From Branchiostoma lanceolatum (taxonomy: Eukaryota; Chordata; Leptocardii; Amphioxiformes; Branchiostomatidae): DNA of 64,000 bases. The notes below the pieces were generated by a model, which was not told where the DNA came from, did no database searches, and saw nothing but the letters and a program-made list of their open reading frames with translations. Below are positions 34,801 to 47,000 of the stretch, one piece after another (position 1 is the first letter of the stretch; every line of letters starts with the position of its first letter). Both the position numbers and the translations under genes were made by a program. The DNA is taken from positions 2,113,501-2,177,500 of the forward strand of contig NC_089727.1 of assembly GCF_035083965.1 (NCBI RefSeq), written 5' to 3'.

Positions 34801-37800
34801 CATTGATATACAGTCAAACCTGTACTAGTGACCACCTCTACATAAGGACCACCTGGTCATTGATATACAGTCAAACCTGTTCAAGTAACCACCTCTACAT
34901 AAGGCCATTGTGGCCACTTTGTGGTGGTCACTGTATTATTTTCCCTTTGAGACCCAGGCATTAAGAATCCTGTTTCCATTGGTCACCTTTCTACTGTGAC
35001 CATTTTCTTGAAGTCCCTTGAGTGGTCCTTACAGGGTTGACCAACACACTTACAAACAGGTCAAGAGACCTGAGTGTGTCTTCTGGTTAAATAAAGAAAT
35101 GAAATGAAAATGAGAAGAGTAGGGGTGACCCGGTGTGCTTGGTCAAAAACGGAAGCCTAGCAAAGCCACATTGCACTACCACTAGCTACGTACTTGAAAA
35201 AGCATCATGCTTCACCTCAATTGAGGATGCCTGCTTTACCTTTACCTCCACTATTTGAAAATATTAATCATCTTTTTCTTTCAATTAAGACGGAAAATTT
35301 CCTGCCTATGATCTTCCACTGTTGATCGACCTGTTGTTTATGTTGTTGCTGAAGTGAGCTGGAGGCTGCTGTTCAGCAGAAGGTCGAGGCTGTGACAGCA
35401 GCGGAACAGCAGCTGTCCCAGGCACAGGACAGCATCAAACAGCTGCAGGAACAGCTCAGGGAGTAAGTTTTACTAGAATATAACTGTGTTTGTGACATAC
35501 CTGGGCCGCAAAAACGTTCAAAATTGAAATGTGTGTTTTTCGGGAGGGTATGATATGATAATGATATAAGATAGAATACAATACGACCCCCGGTCGGGCC
35601 AGCACCTTGGGCGATACAGAATACACCATGTTGTATTCTATTTGTGTCAGAGCCACTAATCTAAATGTTGATATTAGCAAAATGCATCTACTGTGCAACT
35701 GACAGGGGTTCTTGCTTGACTGTAACATGCAAAAACTTCAAGCTCTTTTCAATATTTTATTATTTTTTCAATTGTTTTATTTGGTCTCTGACACAAGTTT
35801 CACGTATGTCATGCACGATTCTAAATTAAAAGACTTTTACATCCTTAGTCATCTTTAAAAGTTACAAGTTGGGTGTGATATTTATTTTAATTTCTTCTTT
35901 TTCTGCTCCTCCAGGAATGAAGATTTGATGACCAACAACATCAGGAACATCACAGAAAAGTACCAAACTCTGGAGACAGCCTTTGGTATGTTAACAATAT
36001 TACTCCTACAATGAAGTGAGGTTTTGATTTGTCTGTCTGTGTGTTTCTATTTGCACTTGTCTGTGTGTTTTTGTGATTCACAATGCAGTGTCGCCATACA
36101 TCCTCAGTGCTGCTAAGTCTGCCTGTGGGACTGGAAGATAAGCAAAACAGTTTGGATAAAGCCCCTCTCACAAATAAACGACCATTCTCTCCTGACATAT
36201 TCCAGACCATGGTTCAGAGTACTGAGTCGTGAACAAGGTCATCTGTGGTTGGAAGTTGGTTGGCGAGGTTGCTACAATACTAGTTTTAAAAGTCATCTGT
36301 TACAGTTGACTGTGAAGTTTGACAAACCATAATCGGGAAAGTCATATTCTTCTTAAATGCGATCAGGGGAATGAACTGGAGCAAGACCCAGCGCCAAACA
36401 TGGTTGGGGGATGGTTTGGAGCAAAGTCGTGGGTCCTGAATGTGTCTAAGGGGGTGAAGTCTGCCATCTCTGATCGCCATGCTTGTGTTTCTGCAGCCAC
36501 TGCGAGTACCGAGCACGACCAGAGAGAGAAGCAGCTTCAGACAGAGCTCCAGAACACGAGAACGGCGCTGAGCTCACGGGAGGACGAGTGTCAGACTCTA
36601 CAGGCCAACAACCTCAGCCTCATTCAGCAGGTTAACACAGAAAAGGTACATCTAATTGTAGTTGCATTGTTAAACAATTATACCTACATGTACATCCAGC
36701 AGGTTATTACAGAACATGCAACCTGTATTCACTTTAAATTGATTACGTTGTACTTACAATGATCAACAGCACTGTTAACATTGAGTGGTCACCGTGAACT
36801 GATGTATACTAGTATTGTATGATCTTATTAGAGGAAGGGGTTGAATTGCATGGGCTACATGTAAGTTGCAGACCGATTAAGGTGCAAACTTTCCCCTCAG
36901 ACTCAAGCCTTAGTAAGTGTATTGACTTCCATTTGATGCCAAGTCTTCTATACAAAAGCCATACTCTCATATTGAGAAGGCCATCCTTCTAAAGGAAATA
37001 AGATCAACAACAAGTAAGGTGAAAATGTTGACCATGTTGTTGTGTATTTACTGTTGTACAGGAGAGGAAAGACTCCGCCCAGCGGGAACTGTCCGACCTC
37101 CGTGAGGAGTTCAAGAGAACAAAAGATGAGAAAGAGAACAAACTGGATGAGTTGACAACAGAGATGGACACCTTACTGACACAGGTATGTTTGTGATTTT
37201 GTTAGAACTTTTATTTTTCATTATCTATTGGCAAATCAGCACCAAGAACAGGTTCAAACCATTCTGATTGTCCAATCAGTACCAAGGGCATACTCAAAAC
37301 CTGGCTGTTTGTCCAATCAGTACCAAGGACTGGCTCAAAACCAGGCTGATTGTCCAATCAGCACCAAGGACAGGTTCACAACCATGCTGACTGTCCAATC
37401 AGCACCAAGGACAGGTTCAAAACCAAGTTGATTGTCCAATCAGTACCAAGGACTGGCTCAAAACCAGACTGATCGTCCAATCAGCACCAAGGAGAGGTTC
37501 AAAACCAGGCTGATTGTCCAATCAGCACCAAGGACAGGTTCACCTAATGAGCTACAGTACAATGACAATTGGCAATTTAGCACCACCTCAAACATATATC
37601 ATACATTCATTAAAGACATACAAGATCGCCATTACTGTCAGTAATGCTTGGTACCTTGAACAAAGTTGTGGCTAGCATACCTGTGGACATAGAAAACAAC
37701 ATTCACTGTCATAAATTTAACATAGAGGATTGCTTTGCTATTCCTGTATGTCATTGGCAGTTTGTACTTAAATTGTTTCTGCAAGTGGTCTCTGTTCATA

Positions 37801-40800
37801 TTTAGCATGCTAGCAGTCCATGTACTGGTGACTGACGAGATGTGACTTTTCCTCACTGCATGTAGGTGGAAGAGCTGAGGTCAGAGGTGGAACAGATGGA
37901 ACGTACCATTCAGGAGCAGGGGGAGGAGAAGTCATCTCTTCAAGAGCAGCTGGATAAGTGAGTTAATCTAGGTGGTCGCTATAGAAAGGATTCTTAATGT
38001 TTTTGTCAATGGGAAAGATAATCTAGGGACCACCAACAAATTGTCACATTGGCATGTAATGCAAACATTGAAAAGGCTTCCCAGCTATTAATATACACAT
38101 AATGAATAATACAAAGTTTCTCAGTCACTGATGAAAGAAAGTGGATGCTATCTGAAAGGTCTCAGAATGTGTCCAGTTGCTTGATTTATTGTACTATCTT
38201 GATATCTAACCTTGATTGATATTCTAAAGATGGATTCAATGAAAGACATAAAAACCTTGTTGTTGTTTACCAGGAAGAAGAAGAAGTTGGAGAGCCTTCT
38301 GCACCTGAACCAGGAGATGTCTGACAAGATGAAGGAACAGAATAAGACGACCCTGGAGAAACTCACCAGCATGGCTCAGGAGTTTGACAAGTATGTACAT
38401 GTACCTTTCAGAAAAGTGTTAACTTCATCCAGTTACTTTTTTTTCTCTATATTATATCGTTCATGTTTATTACTGTTAGTTTAGTTTAAATTCTGCACTT
38501 TTTTTGGTGGAGCACCACCGGCCGCCTTAGGCGTTCACCCTGGGCGCGACACCCCAACCGGGTTTTGCCCAGTACTATTTATATGTATAGATAGATATAG
38601 ATAACAAACATAGTTATGTCAAATCTGGCCTCCCAACTGCCTCCAGTTATTAGCCATTAAAACTGTTCCGTCCATTTTCATATATGACCGCTGTAGACTG
38701 AATTCTTAACGCTTAGGTCAATGGGAAAAATCAAAGGAATTAACAAAATTGATCACTATGGCCAGGTGGCTGCGTATTCAGTTGACCACTAACACAGATT
38801 TGACTGTAATAGGCAAGACCTTCTTTTCAGGAGTAACTGCCTCCAGTCACCAACCATTTTTCCTCAGTCCATTGAGTAGTTGTCGTGATCAAGTTTGACT
38901 GTACCATAATTTAGAAAATGAATTTCTTAAAGGACATATATTTCATTTCTTCTGACATTTAGTATTTACATTCAGCATCTCAGCTTTGACTTCTCTGCAA
39001 TTCTTTGAGAAGTTGATAGGGGGCATAGTTGTGCATCACATATGCTGTTTCCCCAGGTACAAGGAGTCGTCCTTAAAGGAGCAGGGAGAGACCATGGAGC
39101 AGCTCAAGACCATCACCCAGGAGAAGGCGGTTGCCAGGCAACAGGCAAAGGAGTTAGAGAAGGTGCTGAAGGAGAAGGAGACGGAGTTCACCCGAGCTCG
39201 GGAGGAGTTCAGCAAGTCAGTGATCGATCGAACATACTTAATAAGGGCGAACTCTCCATTTTCTTCCCCTCACAAAATACCCACAAACATTTTCTCCTTT
39301 TACAGTACTTGATACTTATAATTACCTTCTATTGTTCATACATCTTTTTTTTGTTTCGTTTGATTTGAAGAACCATTTAATAGGCTTTATCAAATGTTTC
39401 CTTTTTTGCATGTTTTGTTGCAGGCGCTTGATTGATGCACACACAAGAACTGCCAATGTGGAGATGGACTTACAGAGGTGAGGCGGTGACTGCCTTTTGG
39501 TGTCACATTTTATCTTGCTGCTGAGCTCATTTTGATGAGAAGAACTTGAACAAATGTAGATCAGTATAATATTTATTTGTATATCAGTTTCCTTTTTATT
39601 CAGTGTTTGAATGAGGAATTCAATGTCCGAGGAGCAAAATAGATAGCTGCATATAGGTAATTTACAAGTGACAACCAAATTTCTTAGAGTTTAGATAACA
39701 CCTTAGTTGACTTAACAGCCTCCAACTTAAACAGGAATAAGATATCAAATCATAACTTGTAGCATTGCAAAGAAATTGATCTTCTAAATGTCATCCTTGC
39801 TCTCATTGTAGGCATAAAGAGGAGACCAGTGGTGAGATGTCCGTCTTACAAGAAGTGCTGATGAGGTACAGTTGTATGTACATATGTCAAAGTTAACTTT
39901 GTTTTCCATCATCATTTCATCATGTGTATGAAGAGATGAAGTCATTTGCAGGACATCCATTTTGTCTCAAACAAACAAACAGACAAAAAGCGTTTATTTT
40001 ACAGAAAAGAAGAACAACACCAGGAGGAACTGAGAGCCCTTCAAGAGGAACAAAGGTTGGTTTGTAGCCATACACATGTCGCACAATTAAGGAAAACAGG
40101 TTGGTTGCAACAGTCCATCCTCACTTTGGGACAATTGGAACTTTCAAAGATTCATTTCTGTAATAGTGTCAGTCTACAGTGTATGTTTTGCATATGCAGA
40201 GTGTACATGTCATCAAATTTATCTCTCTCTTTTTTTTTTTAATTTCAGAGCTGAAGCAGACCCTGAGGAACTGAGCAGACTTCAGGAAGAAGCTGACAGG
40301 TGAGATTATCACATATTGTTGTATTCATGCATGGATCATTGTAAAGTGATCAACCAACTCATGAAGCTAAAGGAAAAGTTATTCAAACCGAAGTTTAAAG
40401 GCCCATCTTGACTGAGTGTTGATATCTACAAATGAAATTGGTAGGCTAGAATTTAACCTATTTGACTGCATTTAATCCTATTCACTACAATTTAAAAGAG
40501 CAGAAGGAAGCAACCACACAGCCATTTATGATGTACAACAATTTCAAATGTAAAAGGTTTAGTATATGTACAGTCAAACCTAGATCCAGCAAACATTCAA
40601 GGTACTGAGCAAAAAAAGGTTGCTGACTCAGGAGGAGTGGTTGCTCAGGACAAAGTAGACCAGACTGTTTTAATGTCACTTGTGGCTTGAGTTATATTAG
40701 TTGGCTGCTCTAGGTGGTTGTCCAACCAGGTATGACGGTAGGGATACAGGAAGGAGAAGGTTTTTTCATGTAAATGAGTGATAATGATATTTTCCCCAGG

Positions 40801-41173
40801 TGGCAGACCCTCTTCGAAGAGCTGCAGGCAAAAGTGGAGCCGTTCCAGGACCAGCTGGACGCCTTCGAGGCGGAGAAGAACGCCCTCTTGAGCCAGACGA
40901 CTGTAGCGCAGGGGGAGATGAAGCGACTGGCGGACCAGTACGCGAACCTGCTGGGCCATCAGAACCAGAAACAGAAAATCCGCCACGTGCAGAAACTACA
41001 GCAGGAGAACGTCAAACTCAAACAGGTGTGTGTGTGTTTGTGTGTGCGTGTGTGTGTGTGAGTGTGTGTGTGCGTCCTTGCATGTGTGTGTTTGAACCTG
41101 CTGGGTCATCAGAACCAGAAACAGAAAATCCACCACGTCCAGAAACTGCAGCAGGAGAACGTCAAACTCAAAC

Positions 41174-41213
<40 letters not shown>

Positions 41214-42498
41214 ATGTATGTGTGCATGTATGTATGTGTGTGTGTGTTTGAACCTGCTGGGCCATCAGAAACAGAAAATCTGCCACGTCCAGAAACTACA
41301 GCAGGAGACCGTCAAACTCAAACAGGTGTGTGTGTGTGTGTGTCTGTATGTGTGTATGTCTGTTTGTGTCTGTGAGTGTGTGTGTGTGTGTGTCTATATC
41401 AGTGTATGTGTCCGTGTGTGTGTCTGTATGTGTGTGTGTGTGTGATTTTGCATGTTGGTGTCTGTATGTGTGTGTACACTCAGGTTTGTGTGTGTTTGCA
41501 TATGTGCAAGGAGTCATTCTGATTGAGACCTCCTTGGTATATGTGTGTGTATCTGTGTGTTGGTGTGTGTCTGTGAGTGTGAATGTATGTAAGCACATGT
41601 GTCTGCTTGGACATCAGAGGCAGAAAATCAACCACATGCAAAAACTGCACTAGGAAGTTCAAATAGGTTAGAACCAGAACTTCTAGGAGCGCACTTATTT
41701 GCAACCTAGATGCTGAAAACATATCTAGGAATGGAATCAGGACAGAATCAAATTTATATTTCTGTAATTGCTATTTCAGGAAGTGACAAAGTTGCGTGAG
41801 GAGTCGACCAAACACAAGCGGCAAACTCAGAAACTGCAGGACAAAATCAACAAGTCCCAGGGCGTGCGCAGGTTCGACCCTTCCAAGGCCTTCAAGCACA
41901 AGGAGAACGAGGATCCTGCAGCAGGTAAGGAATTTAACCTGTGTTTACAAAATCTCTCACAATCTCTTAATGACCCCCTACAGTAATCATCGGGCCGGCC
42001 ACTAGGAGCTTGGTTTAGTCTGGCTAGTAAAGAATTTATCACCTTTGCTTTGATACCTTAAAAAGGCTAAAATAAGTTCTCTGATAGCGTATGTACGAAT
42101 GAAACTTTTCAAGTCGCAAGCAGGTGTCACAGATAGACACCAAGTCAGTACGTTATGGGGTGCGGGGTGGACTCGAGCACACCCTCACAAGGAGTTTGGA
42201 ATACAGTGTTAATTTTTCTTGAGTTACATGTAGATCGTATGACATTTTTCCACAAATTACAGCCTTTGAGCAAGGGCTAATGCTACATGTAAAATTATCT
42301 GGGTCATGAAGAAAAGAGTGATTAGGACGAACCTATTTGTAGCAAAAAATAAAAGGGGGAATATGTTGGTACAACCGAGCCTTTAGAATTGCTCAATACT
42401 GCAGCATCTAACATGTTACAGACATTCTGTGATTTTTCAATGATGATGTCTTATGTATTTTTCTTTCTCCAGATAACTCGATGATGTCTACCATGTGA
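25896..42498 (+). CDS. HMMR: Hyaluronan-mediated motility receptor (RHAMM), coiled-coil spindle protein
   Basis: Exons: 25896-25941, 26470-26568, 26986-27104, 30534-30608, 31425-31613, 31961-32050, 32470-32581, 32917-32982, 33120-33193, 33415-33501, 33845-33945, 34355-34441, 35355-35462, 35915-35985, 36497-36645, 37062-37184, 37866-37957, 38274-38390, 39057-39215, 39424-39477, 39812-39865, 40005-40055, 40249-40299, 40800-41025, 41780-41924 and 42473-42498. All phases agree (856 aa; human about 725). The N-terminus [20 protein letters not shown] matches the conserved HMMR start. The middle is continuous coiled coil. The C-terminus has [41 protein letters not shown] and [14 protein letters not shown], as in vertebrate HMMR, including the basic B-X7-B-like hyaluronan-binding and centrosome-targeting region. 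Vertebrate HMMR acts at spindle poles with TPX2 and dynein. Exon 11 could instead begin at 33775 in the same frame. Confidence 0.94.
27182..27390 (+). mobile_element. SINE-like element, 5' part, interrupted by a nested TIR element
   Basis: The head contains a B-box-like GGTTTGATTC, then CCTTGGGAAAGGCACT, CACCCTGGTGTAACAATGGG, ACTTCGGTAGGGGAGG and GGGCTCCACC, ending at AATACTGT. The remainder resumes at 30319 (TGTGCCCT...). Compare the uninterrupted copy near 50930, AATACCGTACCCTAG. Confidence 0.75.
27388..30321. mobile_element. 2.9-kb non-autonomous TIR transposon nested in a SINE
   Basis: The element spans 27391-30318. Its ends are perfect 27-nt inverted repeats (27391-27417 and 30292-30318) beginning CGGCTATTTCACAATCAGG. 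The direct repeat TGT flanks it (27388-27390 and 30319-30321). Removing the element and one TGT restores a continuous SINE sequence, which supports the insertion model. No open frame longer than about 75 codons lies inside and no transposase motif was seen. The interior holds seven direct copies of an 18-nt word. The superfamily was not assigned; 3-bp duplications occur in PIF/Harbinger, CACTA and Zator elements. Confidence 0.82.
27985..30137 (+). repeat. Seven dispersed direct copies of TGTAGCGTCCGTACCCCC
   Basis: Copies start at 27985, 28142, 28160, 28181 (one mismatch, CATCC for CGTCC), 29354, 29745 and 30118. All are on the plus strand within the TIR element, with no such copy seen in the rest of the window. 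Three are almost contiguous at 28142-28198 and the others are isolated. Confidence 0.92.
31800..31890 (+). mobile_element. tRNA-like SINE head fragment
   Basis: CCAGTGGTTAGTGACC resembles a pol III A-box region and GTTTGAATCCCG a B-box, 40 nt apart. No acceptor stem or cloverleaf can be completed, so it is a tRNA-derived repeat, not a tRNA gene. Lies in HMMR intron 5. Confidence 0.5.
34540..34925 (+). repeat. Minisatellite, about 57-bp unit, six to seven copies
   Basis: Units contain GTGACCACCTCTACATAAGG, ACCACCTGG and CATTGATATACAGTCAAACC. The array lies in HMMR intron 12. A lone TACAGTCAAACCTAGATCC copy lies near 40570. Confidence 0.9.
37224..37545 (+). repeat. Minisatellite, about 41-bp unit, seven to eight copies
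   Basis: Units of the type CCAATCAGCACCAAGGACAGG followed by TTCAAAACCAGGCTGATTGT. The array lies in HMMR intron 16, shortly after exon 16. Confidence 0.9.
41026..41666 (+). repeat. Tandem partial copies of HMMR exon 24 separated by (GT)n
   Basis: Downstream of the true exon 24 donor (41025), the coding block for [19 protein letters not shown] to NVKLKQ recurs at 41094-41176. A copy lacking six bases lies at 41250-41326, and a decayed copy with an in-frame stop at about 41603-41666. GT-rich microsatellite separates them. Copies 2 and 3 keep an AAACAG|GTGTGT donor-like end. They are probably intronic. Confidence 0.88.
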
Positions 42499-43640
42499 TC
42501 ATTCTTAGCAGGAGGCCAACAGTTCATGAGAAACAAAACAGATGTGAACAAATAGTGCTCTGATAATTTGTTGTTTATGTGGGCATTACTCTCCTCAATA
42601 TGTATACATGAGCTCATTGTGAAATACTCCGTGTGTGTTTGTGTGTGTGTATGTTTATGTGGCAAATAGCAATCAATTTCATGACATATAATGTGTATTT
42701 ACCAAAGACTTTTGTTTGATTCATGTTTTCAAAATCCAATGAACTTCAATTCCATTAGTAAGATTGTGAGTCGATGCTCAAAAGTAACATTGTGAAATGA
42801 AGTAGTTGACAGTCCTGTTAGGTAGACTATCATGAAATAAGGTTTGTTTTAGAGGAAGATGATTCTCTTATGATCATGATGTAGGGATGTACAGATAGTA
42901 ATAGTGGTAGCAGTGCAAGGATAGAGTAGTGGAGCTTTCCCCTTTCTCATCAAACCGGTTTGACTTTGTATGCTCAGTCTGTTTTTACAGTTATTAAGTG
43001 TTTAGATTGTTTAAGGCTATACAAACATTAGATTTTTCAATGTCATATATTAAATATCAGACCCATATGAAACTGACAAAACTTGCCAACAACCATATGT
43101 GATAAAACTGAGAGGCTTTGACCTGCTGGAATTGGGGGATTTGTTGGTTAGTATGTTGTACATGTATACTGTGGGTTTGCTATGTGTTATAATGTATAAT
43201 TCATGTTTACCTTGAGCAATGTCTTTTTTTGTACACCTGAACTTTCTGTAGGATGTGCACTTTTTTTTTACTGTCTTTCATACTATCCCTGGTCTTGTAT
43301 TCTTTTAAAAGTGATTCCAAGTAAACTTGTGTTTTACCCTCTAAAATTTGTGTTCTCATTATATCTAGGAATGGCTATGGAAGCTGTGAACAGCTCTAAT
43401 TCGCTCTGATTATAAAATGTCACTTCCAAAAGGATGACATGTATATGAATATGTAATTGGTGATTTTGATAAGGTTGAATACAGCATTAGATTGTAATTA
43501 TTGAAGTTTTCATTGCTTTGGACAGAGCAGTAAAGCTAGATGTCTTTTACGTTGAATCAACTAGTCTGCGGAACATAGAACAGTTTCATCAGTTCACCAA
43601 AAATGTACAATAAAGTTTCTACGTAAGGCACGCATTCCAC
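42499..43640 (+). other. HMMR 3' UTR
   Basis: Unique A-T rich sequence after the HMMR stop codon, with no other coding signal. AATAAA at 43609-43614 followed by GTTTCT is the likely poly(A) signal. Confidence 0.55.
43609..43614 (+). promoter_or_regulatory. Candidate HMMR polyadenylation signal
   Basis: AATAAA about 1.1 kb downstream of the stop codon, the first canonical hexamer with a T/G-rich follow-up. Confidence 0.5.
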
Positions 43641-44083
43641 TAGACGGCGATAGATGACCATTGATTTCATCATTGGAACTTCATGCAAGATTCAAAATTT
43701 TTATTCAAAACACAAGGTAGATAGATTTCTATGAAATTCATTGACCGATCTGTCAAATCTTTGGTCGCTCATCGACCGCATCCTCTAGTGCATAGGGAGT
43801 GTAAGCGTGTAGAGGTTGTCGGGGGAACAGTCAACTTGAAAAGAGTGCACTTATTTTTCTGACCTCTCCCACACAGTTTGACCCATTCCGGTGGCCATTG
43901 TGTTAGTGTTTTCGCACGCATAAACAAGCAATACGTTTTATTATGCGCTACAACTAGCCGTATAATACAAGTTAAAAGGGCTTGGCACGCGGCACTAAAG
44001 ATAGAGCATGGCCGGTAATGTTTCGTATCTTTTGTTTACTCTATTGATAAGAATGCGCTGCGTCAATATCAGTCAGTTGAAAG

Positions 44084-47000
44084 ATGGCACTCAGAGTTGT
44101 TGGCTGCTTGGTCCTAGCTCTGCTTATTGGTAAGTTGTTGTTTTTTTACTATTTGACTGTCTGAAAACGTATTCTAGACGAAAAATGTATGGGAACGATA
44201 ATGATTTGAAGGATAGGAAAAGTAAGAAAAGCTGAAATACTTGAATGGGAATTTTTTGCGCATGGTAGTAACTTGAACAAATGCGTGACCAAAGACTCAA
44301 CGATGAAGTCTTTTTGAAAGCAGAAAAGAAAACTTTTGATGAAGGATGATAAGAAATATATGACACGAAAGAAAGCTATAAGTTTAAAAACCAACTGAAA
44401 GTCGTATAGTTTGGAATCAACGTACTACAGGCGAAGGTATCATTTAATACGTACAGAGTAGATGCAAAAGAATCCAACGTGTCAGTATGTATTCCTGTCT
44501 ACGTTAGTCGTATTTTGTATTTCCCGACTTTCCGAACAACTAGCTCTACGTTGTCTTTTATGTGGAAAAGTAACCATAGACTCAATGATGAATGTCTTTT
44601 TGTAGACAGAAAAGAAATCTTTTGAAAGAAAGAAAGAAATCAGTTAAAAAACTACATGGAATTGGTGTCTAATTTGGAACCTACTAGATTAGGTAGTAAA
44701 AGTAGAGTATCAAAGACGTCAAGAGTAGATTCAAAAGAAGTCATTGCTGGTCCTTCCACTCTTTAAAGTCAATTTCGTCGGGCTACATATTAAATTGTCA
44801 ACTTTCCAAAAGATTCACTAGAACGTTTTCCCACAGGGCAAATCAACGCCCTGACCTGCTACACGTGTACGGGGACGAACATAAACGGGCTCTCTTACTC
44901 CGATTACGACGTCTGTCTGGCCAGTCCCTCCAGCTCTTCCGTCGGCAACCAGACATGCGGGGCGGACGAAATATGTCAGGTCAGAAAGTCTTTGCGATTT
45001 ATTTTTACTACCGGCTAACTTTTCAATCTTTAGCAATTGCGGATATTCGTAGCACGTACGTCTATGATACGTGTAGTTACGTAGACCTTATTATAACTAG
45101 AAGGAATAGTTAGTATACCCTCATTCTAAAAAGAAAGGAAAAATCCTACCTCTAAACTTTTGTTGCGGTACAGATCTCCGTGCGAATATCCATGCGTGTG
45201 ATCAAGAATTTCCAGTTGCAATAGATCATGTAAGAACATGACGCGTGCACTGAGTTGGAATATCTTACAGGTTACAGCAATATGTGGAGTATTCTAGATG
45301 TTATCAAAGTAAAGTCTTCATATAGGCGAATGTTTAAGCGTATATGTGGTTTTCGATCCGATTTTGTACTTCTTATGGCTTGTATCGTTTCGTATTGTAT
45401 GTTTTCTACGCAGCATTTTTCACCAAGGCAGCTAGTAAAATGGATGTAGAAGACCTCCGAAAGGAAAGCAGTAAAACTACGTACAAAAACGATCACCAAC
45501 CCAACCTCTGCTTGGTGCTTACATAATGTACATGTACCTGTCACCAATCACCATAGCAGTCTGACACAACATGACATAATGGATGCCTTTCGTACAAAAG
45601 GGCAACAAACGGTAGAATGGAGTGGTGACACGTCACTGTATGCCACCAGTCAACCTGTCAAAGCAATGAAAACACCCGATTGTATTCTGCCACGCTTGCT
45701 TGATAAAGTCAGCAGAACGGAACTGTAACACCTTTTTGTCAGACCACAGCCTATCAGCGCTTGTCAACCATAAGAAAACATTATCCCTGTGCTTTTGGCC
45801 TACTATGGGGCGTTTTTTGGGTACGTTTTTGGGTCAGTATTTTGTCCTGTTTGTATTATTGTAGTCGCACCCACAGGATGATACGAGGTGCCACATCCAT
45901 GACGACATGACTATCACTTTAAAACATTACTCATAATCTTTTTCAAAGGTAATGTGACCATACTCAGGATGGAGCGAAGCGTAACGCCTTTTCTATGGCT
46001 GGCAGCGGATGAGCTCGCCACTAGTTACATGTAACCAATCACACTGCAAGCCCCCCCCCCCCCGCATGCTTCTCTCAAGCTCGACAAGTGTGCTGGGTTC
46101 TTTTGCTTGCAGAGGTTTGACACCTAAGACTACCGCGTGAAGCTTTCCTAGTCCGAGGGTAAAAACAGTACCAAATTGAACCTTTTATGTCAAAGCAAAT
46201 TTGACAAAGGCAACGCTAACATTAAGATAGATGTGTCCCTTTGAAATACATCATCAATAGGAGCACGTTTTTGCTTTTAAAACAAAGCGTGGGTCATCGC
46301 AAATGTTACGATGGCAATGAAGTGCTGAAATAACAACAAACCTGTGCGATCGTTCCTCGTTTTGTATCACATTTATATTTTATAGGTGATGAAGAGTTCC
46401 CAGTGAATAAGACAAAGCAGATTATATATTTTTTTTAAAGAAGTACAAGACGGAAAATACGTGAAGGTTGTGTTGTGTTGCGTAACGGCAGGGTGTTCGG
46501 CCCAGAACCGAGCGGTCCCGGGTTCGAATGCCCCGACGCCATAGATGATGTGCCCTTGGGAAAGGCACTTAACACGACTTTCCTCACTCCAGGTGTGAAA
46601 ATGGGTATATTGTTCTCTGTACGTGGCACTGTTAAAACAAGTTATAAGATACTTGAGTGCATTGCCACGTTGCCCTTGTCTGTCCAAAAACAACATAAGA
46701 TTTAAAACAAAAGACGTGAACTAAAACTGAACTGCATTAATAAGTTCAAAAGGGATGCCGCCTGTGCTACCGGCATTCTCCAATGGCACTACTTTTATTT
46801 CAATCCCAGGCCAACCTGTTGAATCCCGGATCCGGCGTGTTTCTAATCCTGAGAGGATGTGCAACTGTGGACACATGTTCCCTTATCCAAGCATCAGCAG
46901 GTAAATTGTTTCTTCATGTGTATTGCACAGACATAAGAGAACCCCAACAAAGACTGTTACAATTACATAGTGTCTCCCTGTACTGCATAGTCTTTTGTAG

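Noticed and set aside
37224-37545. CRISPR-like repeat array
   Set aside because: Units are contiguous without unique spacers, in a eukaryotic intron; this is a minisatellite.
41062-41653. Several long frames after HMMR exon 24
   Set aside because: Translations of GT repeats plus copied exon blocks; no upstream splice evidence.
46500-46545. tRNA gene
   Set aside because: A B-box-like GGTTCGAATGCC is present but no acceptor stem or anticodon arm can be paired; it belongs to a dispersed SINE-like family.
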